Shown piece after piece: positions 7,610-14,901 of a DNA stretch of 44,301 nt. The stretch comes from DATEPR01 sp036269975 (GTDB taxonomy: Bacteria > Actinomycetota > Actinomycetes > Mycobacteriales > Pseudonocardiaceae), in assembly GCA_036269975.1 (NCBI GenBank), contig DATBDL010000330.1, positions 1 to 44,301 of the forward strand, read 5' to 3'. Below the pieces are notes generated by a model. That model searched no databases. It saw only the letters and a program-made list of their open reading frames with translations, and had not been told where the DNA came from. Made by a program: the position numbers and the translations under genes. How positions within the stretch are numbered: the first letter of the stretch is position 1; every line of letters starts with the position of its first letter.

Positions 7610-8572
7610 ATGTCCAACTCAGCCACCCAGCCCAGCCAACCGACCCAACCCAAGCCGGCCGACCACACCAGTTCCGGTGACGCAGACTGCCGTGGTCGCC
7701 CCAACCGAGCCGGCACCGCCAGCGCAGCCGCCGACGCGGCCGGCACCGCCGGCCGAGCCGGCACTGCCAGCCCAGCCAATTCTGCCAACGCGGCCGATGT
7801 CGCCAGCGCAGCCGGCACCGCCGGCCCAGCCGCCGACGTGGCCGGCACCGTTGACCCAGTCGGCACCGTTGACCGGGCTCGCCCACGCGAAGCCGCGAAA
7901 CGCGCCGGCCGCGCTCTCCTCGCGCTGAGCGATCTCGTTCTGCCGACCCGTTGCGCGGGCTGCGGATGTGCGGGCCAAGCCCTCTGCCTCCGCTGCGCCG
8001 CCGCCTTCGACGGGCCCTTCGACGTCCTCCGCCCGCTCACCGCGACCGGGCCGCCCGGCCACGCCCTCGCCGCCTACCGTGGCACCGCTCGCACCGTTCT
8101 GCTCACCTTCAAGGAACGCGGCCGCCGCGACCTCGCCACGCCGCTCGGCCGCATGATCGCCGCCGTCCTGCCCGCCCTCCCGGCCGCACGCGCCGCGCCG
8201 GACGGCACCTGGTGGCTCGTCCCGGCCCCGTCCCGTGGCAGCGCCGCCCGACGCCGGGGCGGCCCGCACATCCTGCGCCTCGCCAGGGCGACCGCCGCTG
8301 CCCTCGCCAGCCGTGGCCATCCGGCCGCCGTTGCTCCCGTGCTTCGGCTCGCACCGTCGACTCGCGACTCGACCGGTCTCGATGCGCCGGCTCGCGTCCG
8401 CAATCTCAACGGTCGTGTGCGTTGTCACCCACCCGGTGCCGTACCTCTCCATACACCCGTCGTACTCCTCGACGACGTCGTCACCACTGGTGCCACCGCC
8501 GCCGCCTGCGTCCGCGAACTCACCGCCGCGGGACTCGTTCCCACGGTCGTCGTTGCGCTGACCGCAACATGA
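7610..8572 (+). CDS. ComF family phosphoribosyltransferase-like protein
   Basis: ComF relatives combine a zinc finger with a type I phosphoribosyltransferase fold; in competent bacteria they help DNA uptake, and in actinobacteria the role is unclear. The conserved part carries LPTRCAGCGCAGQALCLRC (four-Cys zinc site), LTFKERGRRDLATPLGRM, the WWLVPAPS segment, and the PRPP-binding loop VVLLDDVVTTGATAAAC near the C-terminus. The start is uncertain. ATG 7610 gives 320 residues with a long Ala/Gly/Thr repeat region. GTG 7838 gives 244 residues, close to the usual ComF length. A frame open to GTG 7448 also exists. None of these has a good Shine-Dalgarno. The order lpqB-comF-hpf-secA is as in mycobacteria (Rv3244c to Rv3240c). 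Confidence 0.85.
   Translation: MSNSATQPSQPTQPKPADHTSSGDADCRGRPNRAGTASAAADAAGTAGRAGTASPANSANAADVASAAGTAGPAADVAGTVDPVGTVDRARPREAAKRAGRALLALSDLVLPTRCAGCGCAGQALCLRCAAAFDGPFDVLRPLTATGPPGHALAAYRGTARTVLLTFKERGRRDLATPLGRMIAAVLPALPAARAAPDGTWWLVPAPSRGSAARRRGGPHILRLARATAAALASRGHPAAVAPVLRLAPSTRDSTGLDAPARVRNLNGRVRCHPPGAVPLHTPVVLLDDVVTTGATAAACVRELTAAGLVPTVVVALTAT
7700..7870 (+). repeat. Low-complexity GCCGGCACCG repeat region
   Basis: About six imperfect copies of (G/T)CCGGCAC(C/T)G occur within some 170 bases, separated by variants of GCCAGCGCAGCC. In the ComF frame they encode Ala/Gly/Thr-rich sequence. In the next frame they encode Pro/Ala-rich sequence (PAPPAQPPTRPAPPAEP), so both frames look protein-like. 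This blurs where ComF starts. Confidence 0.65.
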
Positions 8573-8652
8573 ACCGGAAGCAAACGTGTGCAGACCAGGA
8601 AGGGTGTCACCCATACGTGTGGTCTTCCCAAACGGCGAGACGCGAGCCGTGT

Positions 8653-8685
8653 CCCCGATTCCGGTGAGTTACCGGCGCGTCGGGG
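8653..8685 (+). terminator. Possible hairpin terminator after the ComF gene
   Basis: CCCCGA-TT-CCGGT (8653-8665), loop GAGTT, ACCGG-CGCG-TCGGGG (8671-8685). Two stem blocks of 5 and 6 bp are separated by an asymmetric internal loop, 80 bases after the comF stop. No T-tract follows, as is common for actinobacterial terminators. Confidence 0.35.
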
Positions 8686-8869
8686 AACCATGGCGGCCGC
8701 TGCCACGTTGGCCGGATATGACCTTGTCGACGCACCCCTTCGGCCCAGCGCCAACGGGGCTGACCGCCGTCAGGTACCTGCGCCGGCCAAGTGAAGATCG
8801 CCGGAACACGGCAACGGAGCGAGCACTCGCCCCGAAGCTGTTAGTGACGCACGGTAGTACTTGGACATC

Positions 8870-8906
8870 CCCCGTCTCGGGGGCTGTTGTCGACGCCGAG
8901 ACGGGG
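8870..8906. promoter_or_regulatory. Perfect 11-bp inverted repeat in the hpf upstream region
   Basis: CCCCGTCTCGG (8870-8880) and CCGAGACGGGG (8896-8906) flank a 15-base loop. TAACGT (8908-8913), a TANNNT-type -10, follows directly. The dyad could be a terminator for upstream transcription or an operator over an hpf promoter. Confidence 0.5.
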
Positions 8907-8959
8907 CTAACGTGCTGCGAATCAGCCGTCCCGGCAGACGGGAAGGAGGCGACAAGCCC

Positions 8960-8986
8960 ATGATCCTGGCGCCGGTCGTGCGCTGA
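8960..8986 (+). CDS. Putative 8-residue leader peptide upstream of hpf
   Basis: ATG at 8960 opens a frame MILAPVVR with stop at 8984-8986. It is preceded by AAGGAGG (8943-8949), the strongest Shine-Dalgarno I noticed in the window, ten bases before the ATG. It lies just after an 11-bp hairpin and a TANNNT -10-like sequence, and 96 bases before hpf. It may be a regulatory upstream ORF in the hpf leader. Proof of translation is lacking, and a chance match to AAGGAGG in purine-rich DNA is possible. Confidence 0.35.
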   Translation: MILAPVVR

Positions 8987-9082
8987 CTTCCCCCCAATGA
9001 TCACCTCTCGTGACCATTGCCCGCGCGCACGAACGTATCCCGGCGCCCAGTCCGCAAGCGCGCAAGCGCGAGGAGGTCGTGT

Positions 9083-9769
9083 ATGGACATCGTCGTGAAG
9101 GGCCGGAACGTCGAGGTGCCCGAGCACTACCGGGTGCTGGTGACGGAGAAGTTGGGCCGTCTGGGGCGTTACGACAGGAAACTGTTCCAGTTCGATGTGG
9201 AGCTGTTCCACGAACCGAACCGTAGGCAGCACAAGAGTTGCCAGCGCGTGGAGATCACCACCAGGGTGCGGGGCCAGGCGATCCGCGCCGAGGCTTCGGC
9301 GGCGGATTTCTACGGTGCGCTGGACTGTGCGGTCAGCAAGCTCGAAAGCCGGCTACGCCGGATGCACGACCGGCGCAGGGTGCACTACGGGCGACGCAGC
9401 CCGGCTTCGGTCGGTGAGGCGACCGCCGGTGTGCTGCCCGAGGTCGCGCCGTACCCGGCGGAGTTCGACGCACGTTCACCCAGTCAGCTCGTGTCGCAGG
9501 TCGCCGTCCTCGAGTCGGTGTCAGACCTGGACCCCTATGACCTACCGGACATACCGGAACAGCAGCGATGGGACGACGAGTCATACCGTCCCGGCCGGAT
9601 CGCTCGCGAGAAGGAACACCCAGCCAAACCCATGACAGTCGACCAAGCCCTCTACGAGATGGAACTGGTCGGACACGACTTCTACCTGTTCGCCGACGCG
9701 GACTCGGGGCAGCCCAGCGTCGTCTACCGCAGGAAGGGATTCGACTACGGCGTGATCCGGCTCGCGTAG
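9083..9769 (+). CDS. hpf: Long-form ribosome hibernation promoting factor
   Basis: Binds the 30S decoding region and drives 70S dimerisation into inactive 100S ribosomes during starvation or hypoxia. The 228 residues contain an N-terminal S30AE domain (MDIVVKGRNVEVPEHYR to about residue 105, including the basic SRLRRMHDRRRVHYGRR helix) and a variable linker. The C-terminal dimerisation domain (about 175-228) ends KPMTVDQALYEMELVGHDFYLF and GFDYGVIRLA. Start ATG 9083 has an excellent AGGAGG six bases upstream (9071-9076). The gene stands alone between comF and secA, with hairpins on both sides and a 510-base leader region holding a possible leader peptide. The mycobacterial counterpart at the same place is Rv3241c. 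Confidence 0.96.
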   Translation: MDIVVKGRNVEVPEHYRVLVTEKLGRLGRYDRKLFQFDVELFHEPNRRQHKSCQRVEITTRVRGQAIRAEASAADFYGALDCAVSKLESRLRRMHDRRRVHYGRRSPASVGEATAGVLPEVAPYPAEFDARSPSQLVSQVAVLESVSDLDPYDLPDIPEQQRWDDESYRPGRIAREKEHPAKPMTVDQALYEMELVGHDFYLFADADSGQPSVVYRRKGFDYGVIRLA

Positions 9770-9882
9770 CCGGCCGGAAATTGTAGTCGAAACATCCGAC
9801 GTCAACCGGCCTGATCGGCTGAGCTGTGTTCGTGTCCACCGCATCGGTACCCGATCCGGTATCGATCCCGTCATCCGGAACT

Positions 9883-9929
9883 TCGTGGTGCGGTCCGTTC
9901 GTTGACCAGACGGGCGGACCGCTCCACGA
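9883..9929 (+). terminator. Hairpin between hpf and secA
   Basis: Arms TCGTGGTGCGGTCCG (9883-9897) and CGGACCGCTCCACGA (9915-9929) pair over 15 bases with one T-T mismatch and a 17-base loop. The hairpin lies 114 bases after the hpf stop and before the likely secA promoter, so it is best read as the hpf terminator. Confidence 0.55.
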
Positions 9930-9968
9930 CAATTCCCTGTGCCGGTGCACCGCGGGTCCGGGCTTGCC

Positions 9969-9974
9969 TACGAT
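9969..9974 (+). promoter_or_regulatory. Candidate secA -10 element
   Basis: TACGAT (9969-9974) fits the actinobacterial TANNNT -10 and would give a transcript starting near 9981, about 50 bases before the secA ATG. No good -35 hexamer is visible. Confidence 0.3.
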
Positions 9975-10031
9975 GAGCGTAGGGCGTCTGGCCGAGGGCG
10001 CGTGACGAACAGCTAGTGAGGTCGGGACCAG

Positions 10032-12950
10032 ATGGTGTTGAATCGAGTGCTCCGCGCCGGCGAGGGCAAGACGCTCAAGCGCCTGCGCAACATCGCGGTG
10101 CACATCAACTCCCTAGAAGACGATCTGGTCGAGTTCTCCGACGCCGAGCTCCGGGCCAAGACCGACGAGTTCAAGGAGCGCTACGCCGACGACGAGTCGC
10201 TCGACGACCTGCTGCCGGAGTCTTTCGCCGTCGTCCGCGAGGCGGCCCGGCGGGTGCTGAGCCAGCGGCCCTACGAGGTCCAGTTGATGGGCGGCGCCGC
10301 TTTGCACCTCGGCCAGGTCGCCGAGATGCGCACCGGAGAGGGCAAGACCCTGACCAGCGTCATGCCCGTGTACCTCAACGCGCTCGCCGGCGACGGCGTG
10401 CACCTGGTCACGACCAACGACTACCTGGCCAAACGTGACGCCGAGTGGATGGGCCGCGTGCACCGCTTCCTCGGCCTGGAAGTCGGCGTGATCCTCAACC
10501 AGATGACGCCCGACCAGCGCCGCGTGGCCTACGCGGCGGACATCACGTACGGCACGAACAACGAGTTCGGCTTCGACTACCTGCGTGACAACATGGCGTG
10601 GTCGCTGACGGACTGTGTCCAGCGCGGCCACAACTTCGCCATCGTCGACGAGGTCGACTCCATCCTGATCGACGAGGCCCGCACCCCGCTGATCATCTCC
10701 GGTCCGGCGGACCAGTCGTCGCGCTGGTACACCGAGTTCGCCCGGATGGCGCCGCACATGCGCAAGAGCGCCTCCCGGCGCGACGACCAGCCCGACCCCA
10801 TGTCCCACTACGAGGTGGACGAGCGCAAGCGCACGGTCGGCGTGACCGAGCTGGGCGTCGCCTACATCGAGGACCAGCTCGGCATCGACAACCTGTACGA
10901 GGCGGCCAACACGCCGCTGGTCGGCTTCCTGAACAACGCGCTCAAGGCCAAGGAGCTCTACACCAGGGACAAGGACTACATCGTCCGCAACGGCGAGGTC
11001 CTGATCGTGGACGAGTTCACCGGTCGCGTGCTGGCCGGCCGGCGCTACAACGAGGGCATGCACCAGGCCATCGAGGCCAAGGAGGGTGTGGAGATCAAGG
11101 CCGAGAACCAGACGCTGGCCACGATCACCCTCCAGAACTACTTCCGCCTCTACGACAAGCTCGCCGGCATGACCGGTACCGCCCAGACCGAGGCGGCCGA
11201 GCTGCACCAGACCTACAAGCTCGGCGTCGTGTCCATCCCGACGAACCGCCCGATGGTCCGCGCGGACAAGTCCGACCTCATCTACAAGACCGAAGAGGCC
11301 AAGTTCGACGCGGTCGCCGAGGACATCAAGGAACGGCACGAGAACGGCCAGCCGGTCCTGGTCGGCACCACGAGCGTCGAACGCTCCGAGTACCTGTCCA
11401 AGCAGTTGGTCAAGATGAGCATCCCGCACGAGGTGCTGAACGCGAAGTACCACGAGCGTGAGGCGCTGATCGTGGCGCAGGCCGGTCGCAAGGGCGCGGT
11501 CACGGTGTCCACGAACATGGCCGGCCGTGGCACGGACATCGTGCTGGGTGGCAACCCGGACATCATCGCCGACCACATGCTGCGCGAACGCGGCCTGGAC
11601 CCCGTCGAGACACCGGACGAGTACCAGGCGGCGTGGTCGACGGTGCTGGACGAGATCACGCAGGAGTCGAAGGCCGAGGCCGAGGAGGTCCGCGAGGCCG
11701 GCGGCCTGTACGTGCTGGGCACCGAACGCCACGAGTCGCGTCGGATCGACAATCAGTTGCGCGGCCGTTCCGGCCGTCAGGGCGACCCAGGCGAGTCCAG
11801 GTTCTACCTGTCCCTCGGCGACGAACTGATGCGCCGATTCAACGCGAACATCGTCGAGACGATCATGACCCGGCTACGCGTGCCGGACGACGTCCCCATC
11901 GAGCACAAGATGGTGACGAGGGCGATTCGCAGCGCCCAGACCCAGGTCGAATCCCAGAACTTCGAGATCCGGAAGAACGTCCTCAAGTACGACGAGGTGA
12001 TGAACGAACAACGCAAGGTGATCTATGCCGAGCGCCTGCGGGTCCTCGAAGGTGAGGACATCCGCGACCAGGTGCAACACATGATCACCGACGTGGTCAC
12101 CGCCTACGTGACCGGCGCGACTTCGAGTGGTTACGCGGAGGACTGGGACCTGGACCAGCTCTGGACCGCGTTGAAGACGCTGTACCCGGTCAAGCTGCGC
12201 TGGCAGTCGCTCAGCGATGAGGACAGCGGCGAGGACCTGACGAATGAAGTGTTGTTGGAGGCGGTACTCGAGGACGCCCGCAATCGCTACAACGATCGCG
12301 AAGCGGAAATCGAGGGAATGGTCGGCAAGGATGCGATGCGCGAGTTGGAACGTCGCGTTGTGCTGACCGTACTCGACCGGAAATGGCGTGAACACCTCTA
12401 CGAGATGGATTACCTCAAGGAGGGAATCGGCCTACGGGCAATGGCCCAGCGCGACCCACTGGTCGAATACCAGCGCGAGGGCTTCGACATGTTCAACGCG
12501 ATGCTGGACGCGCTGAAAGAGGAATCGGTCGGCTACCTGTTCAACCTACAGGTGGAAGCGGCCCCACCCCCCGACGCGCAGACCGCGGCGAGCGACGTCC
12601 CCGGCGTGGCGAGGACGAACGGCCGAGCCAGCACCAACGGCCGCCGCGACGCCGCCCCCACCGACCAGCCGCCAGCAGCGCAGCAGGCCAGAGGCCGCCG
12701 CGCGGTGCCGCCGCCCCCGCCGCAACCGGCCCCGGTGGACGGAGACGTCCCAGCAGCCCTGCGCGGCAAGGGTTTGGGCGCCCCACCGCAGACCGGCCAG
12801 CGCCTGACCTACAGCGGCCCGTCCGAAGCGGGCGGCGTCCAGTCCCGAGGCCAACGAGACGCGGCAGAAGCCAGCGCAGAGGGAGCCACCCGCCGCGAAC
12901 GCCGAGAACAAGCAAGGGCGAAGGCAAAGTCCGACCGCAAACGCCGCTGA
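10032..12950 (+). CDS. secA: Preprotein translocase ATPase SecA (SecA1 type)
   Basis: Motor of the Sec pathway: it binds preproteins and drives them through SecYEG by ATP hydrolysis. The 972 residues include Walker A MRTGEGKTL (Lys105), VDEVDSILIDEARTPLIISGP (Walker B and preprotein-crosslinking entry), the second helicase lobe with STNMAGRGTDIVLGGNP and RIDNQLRGRSGRQGDPG, and the helical scaffold and wing domains (RNVLKYDEVMNEQR). The last ~140 residues are Pro/Ala/Arg-rich and end SDRKRR. The zinc-binding CxCx8CH tail of proteobacterial SecA is absent, as expected for actinobacterial SecA1. Start ATG 10032 has GAGG at 10018-10021. A strong hairpin terminator follows the stop. Confidence 0.97.
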   Translation: MVLNRVLRAGEGKTLKRLRNIAVHINSLEDDLVEFSDAELRAKTDEFKERYADDESLDDLLPESFAVVREAARRVLSQRPYEVQLMGGAALHLGQVAEMRTGEGKTLTSVMPVYLNALAGDGVHLVTTNDYLAKRDAEWMGRVHRFLGLEVGVILNQMTPDQRRVAYAADITYGTNNEFGFDYLRDNMAWSLTDCVQRGHNFAIVDEVDSILIDEARTPLIISGPADQSSRWYTEFARMAPHMRKSASRRDDQPDPMSHYEVDERKRTVGVTELGVAYIEDQLGIDNLYEAANTPLVGFLNNALKAKELYTRDKDYIVRNGEVLIVDEFTGRVLAGRRYNEGMHQAIEAKEGVEIKAENQTLATITLQNYFRLYDKLAGMTGTAQTEAAELHQTYKLGVVSIPTNRPMVRADKSDLIYKTEEAKFDAVAEDIKERHENGQPVLVGTTSVERSEYLSKQLVKMSIPHEVLNAKYHEREALIVAQAGRKGAVTVSTNMAGRGTDIVLGGNPDIIADHMLRERGLDPVETPDEYQAAWSTVLDEITQESKAEAEEVREAGGLYVLGTERHESRRIDNQLRGRSGRQGDPGESRFYLSLGDELMRRFNANIVETIMTRLRVPDDVPIEHKMVTRAIRSAQTQVESQNFEIRKNVLKYDEVMNEQRKVIYAERLRVLEGEDIRDQVQHMITDVVTAYVTGATSSGYAEDWDLDQLWTALKTLYPVKLRWQSLSDEDSGEDLTNEVLLEAVLEDARNRYNDREAEIEGMVGKDAMRELERRVVLTVLDRKWREHLYEMDYLKEGIGLRAMAQRDPLVEYQREGFDMFNAMLDALKEESVGYLFNLQVEAAPPPDAQTAASDVPGVARTNGRASTNGRRDAAPTDQPPAAQQARGRRAVPPPPPQPAPVDGDVPAALRGKGLGAPPQTGQRLTYSGPSEAGGVQSRGQRDAAEASAEGATRRERREQARAKAKSDRKRR

Positions 12951-12961
12951 CCCAGCGCTGA

Positions 12962-12997
12962 AACGACGCCCGCAACCAACCGGTTGTGGGCGTCGTT
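12962..12997 (+). terminator. secA terminator hairpin
   Basis: AACGACGCCCGCAACC (12962-12977), loop AACC, GGTTGTGGGCGTCGTT (12982-12997): a 16-bp stem with a single G-T wobble, starting 12 bases after the secA stop. It is followed by TGCGTT rather than a T-run. It could also terminate the convergent minus-strand gene ending at 13103. Confidence 0.85.
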
Positions 12998-13042
12998 GCG
13001 TTGAGCCGGTTGGGGTGGGACCGGGTGGCCGGAGTCGGACTG

Positions 13043-13081
13043 GATGGTTGGGGTGGGGACCAGATGGTTGGGGTGGGGACC
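13043..13081 (+). repeat. Tandem 19-bp G-rich direct repeat
   Basis: GATGGTTGGGGTGGGGACC occurs exactly at 13043-13061 and 13063-13081. A degraded relative (CCGGTTGGGGTGGGACCGGG) lies just upstream at about 13006-13025. The clustered GGGG runs (GGGGTGGGG twice) could fold into a G-quadruplex on the plus strand. It sits between the convergent secA and Rv3235-like genes. Confidence 0.75.
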
Positions 13082-13102
13082 GGGCCGTTCGATCAGATCT
13101 GG

Positions 13103-13540
13103 TCAGATCATCGTCAGCATCGTGAACTGCCATCTGCCGTTCTGTTGTTCCAGGCGCCCGGTCAGCGCCCGTGACCTCCTCCCGTGGTCGATTCTGGCGC
13201 ACAGGTCGACCACATCCGCCGTGGTTCGGCTCAGGTGTACTGATCTCAGGGTTCGCGTGCCTGGACTGGTTGCGCGGGCCGCGTTCAGCAGCATGGGCTG
13301 GCAGCGGCGCGGCACGATCTCCGCCAACTGGCTGACCGGGCGGCGGCCGTCCAGGACCTCGAGCATGGCCGTCAGCAGGCGGCGTATCTCCACCACCGTC
13401 GGTGGCGGGCTGTAGCGCAGGCCGGTCGCGTCGCCGACCAGTGTCAGCTTCGGGCGGACCGCGTGCCGGTGTTCGGCCAGTGGACGGATGTGGACATCAT
13501 CGGGAAGCGGCAGTACGGCTACGGCGGCGGACGGTGGCAT
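13103..13540 (-). CDS. Rv3235-like protein (DUF6459 type)
   Basis: A 145-residue protein of unknown function that accompanies secA in many Pseudonocardiales and mycobacteria. The recognisable parts are a variable Pro-rich N-terminus (PPSAAVAVLPLPDD), a helical middle (VVEIRRLLTAMLEVLDGRRPVSQL), and the conserved C-terminal block RALTGRLEQQNGRWQFTMLTMI, predicted as a beta-hairpin (family members show LRLERRGGRWRCTALE-like ends). I see no signal peptide, membrane segment or catalytic motif. It converges on secA with about 150 bases between the stops. Assignment rests on the C-terminal block and gene neighbourhood. Confidence 0.8.
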   Translation of the reverse strand: MPPSAAVAVLPLPDDVHIRPLAEHRHAVRPKLTLVGDATGLRYSPPPTVVEIRRLLTAMLEVLDGRRPVSQLAEIVPRRCQPMLLNAARATSPGTRTLRSVHLSRTTADVVDLCARIDHGRRSRALTGRLEQQNGRWQFTMLTMI

Positions 13541-13635
13541 GGCTCGCGTTTCCTGGGTCTGGACTGTGTGACTGCGCCCGGTGGAATCAGCCCGGTCAGT
13601 ACTTAGAGCGGCAAACCGGCCAGATCAGGTCAATG

Positions 13636-13664
13636 TTCGCCCGATCGTGTGGGCGGGCTACGGT
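13636..13664 (+). promoter_or_regulatory. Candidate promoter of a leaderless HAD mRNA
   Basis: TTCGCC (13636-13641) and, 17 bases on, TACGGT (13659-13664), a good TANNNT -10. Six bases separate the -10 from the ATG at 13671, so transcription would begin at the start codon. No Shine-Dalgarno is present, which agrees with a leaderless transcript. Confidence 0.4.
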
Positions 13665-13670
13665 GCGACG

Positions 13671-14099
13671 ATGCTGCGCGGCCTGATCGTCGACTTCGGC
13701 GGTGTCATCACCGATCCGGACGGTGGGGACCGCATCGTGGCCGCTGTCGCCGCCGCTCGGGCACATGGCCTGCGCACCGGGCTGCTGTCCAATGCGGACA
13801 ACGTGGACGACCTGGACGACCTGGTGGCAGGGATCTTCGACGACATCCTGCTCGCCGGACGCGTCGGAGGATTCGGCAAGCCGGACATCCGCGTCTACCT
13901 GCTCGCCGCCGATCGACTCGGCCTGGCGCCGGAGGAATGTGTGTTCGTGGACGATGTCGCCGCCTTCGTGCACGGCGCTGTCCGGGCCGGGATGGTCGGC
14001 GTCCACCACCACGACGTGGACACGACCCTGACCGAACTTACCGCTCTTTTCGGGCCTTCGGCGGGGCCGGCGCACTGGACGACGGCGAGGCGGGAGTAG
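13671..14099 (+). CDS. Short HAD-superfamily hydrolase (capless)
   Basis: A 142-residue HAD-IA-like protein, about two thirds of the usual length. Motif I is VDFGGVITD (Asp8 nucleophile; the usual second Asp is Gly10). Motif II is LLSNADN (Ser40), motif III is Lys70 in GFGKPD, and motif IV is CVFVDDVAAF (Asp94, Asp95). Only about 20 residues separate motif I from the helix before motif II, so the cap domain is missing. Loss of the DxD second acid suggests altered or weak phosphatase activity, though some HAD phosphatases tolerate DxG. The ATG at 13671 is chosen because the family begins there. The last 62 bases overlap the convergent RNA methyltransferase gene. Confidence 0.82.
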   Translation: MLRGLIVDFGGVITDPDGGDRIVAAVAAARAHGLRTGLLSNADNVDDLDDLVAGIFDDILLAGRVGGFGKPDIRVYLLAADRLGLAPEECVFVDDVAAFVHGAVRAGMVGVHHHDVDTTLTELTALFGPSAGPAHWTTARRE

Positions 14100-14877
14100 C
14101 TCGCCGCACCAGTTCGAAGCACAGCACGGCCGCCGCGCTCGCCACGTTCAGCGACTCGACACCGCCGGCCATCGGGATGCTCACCCACTCGTGCACCAGG
14201 CCCCTGACATCCGCACCGACCCCGGCCGTCTCCCCGCCCAGCACGAACGCGGCCAGGCCGCCGAAGTCCGCTTCGAACACCGACTTGCGGGCGTCCCCCG
14301 CCAGGCCGAAGACCCGATACCCGGCCGTGCGCAGCGCGCCGACCGCCTCGTCCGCCGTGGCGCACCGCAGCAACGGGGCCCGGAACGCCACCCCGGCCGA
14401 CGCCTTCACCACCAGCGGATCCAGGCTCGCCACCCCACGCCTTGGCACCACGATCCCGCCCAGCCCGGCCGCCGTCGCGGTACGGATGATCATGCCGACG
14501 TTCGCCGGCGTCGTGATGCCGTCCAACACGAGCACGGACCTCGGCAGGGAACGAGCCGACAGCGCCACCGACAGCGGCCGCATCCGTGGCGCGACCACGT
14601 CCGCCAAGACGCCCTGATCCTGCTTGCCGTTGCCCGCCAGCACCTTCACCCGGTGCGCGCTGGCCCGCTGCACCACCACCCCCCGCGCGTCGGCCGCCCG
14701 CAGGATCTCGTCGGCGGCCGCGCCGCGTGCGTTGTCCGCCAGGACGACCTTGTCGACGGTCAGCCCCGGATCGGCCAGCACCTCCAGCACGGGCTTGCGA
14801 CCGTAGACCGTCACGAACCGATCTTTGGGGGAGACGACGGATGAGACGGGCGGCACCGGAGCAGCATCGCACGCCAT
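14038..14877 (-). CDS. TrmH/SpoU-family RNA 2'-O-methyltransferase
   Basis: SPOUT methyltransferase that transfers methyl from S-adenosylmethionine to a ribose 2'-OH in tRNA or rRNA. The 279 residues contain an N-terminal substrate-binding domain (YGRKPVLEVLADPGLTVDKVVLAD, ARGVVVQRASAHRVKVL) and the catalytic SPOUT domain. Motif 1 is DGITTPANVGMIIRTATAAG, motif 2 is FVLGGETAGV, and motif 3 is SIPMAGGVESLNVASAAAVLCFE, including the knot. The layout is RlmB/TrmH-like, but the target nucleotide cannot be told. The tail is Ser/Pro/Ala-rich with a basic end. Start ATG 14877 is only 24 bases from the divergent ATG at 14902; a GTG at 14856 is an alternative. Confidence 0.9.
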   Translation of the reverse strand: MACDAAPVPPVSSVVSPKDRFVTVYGRKPVLEVLADPGLTVDKVVLADNARGAAADEILRAADARGVVVQRASAHRVKVLAGNGKQDQGVLADVVAPRMRPLSVALSARSLPRSVLVLDGITTPANVGMIIRTATAAGLGGIVVPRRGVASLDPLVVKASAGVAFRAPLLRCATADEAVGALRTAGYRVFGLAGDARKSVFEADFGGLAAFVLGGETAGVGADVRGLVHEWVSIPMAGGVESLNVASAAAVLCFELVRRATPASPSSSAPAPPKARKER

Positions 14878-14901
14878 CGGTCCTGTGCCAGTATCGGAGC
14901 C

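Noticed and set aside
8586..8963. A 125-codon open frame between comF and hpf
   Set aside because: No ribosome-binding site and no recognisable protein features; it runs through the hairpin and -10-like sequence ahead of hpf.
9877..9903. A second sigma-R promoter (GGAAC-N19-GTT) before secA
   Set aside because: The -35 lacks the leading G, the spacer is 19, and the sequence lies within a strong hairpin better explained as the hpf terminator.
10113..11732. Long minus-strand open frame opposite secA
   Set aside because: A shadow of high-GC third positions in secA; its translation is low-complexity with no domain.
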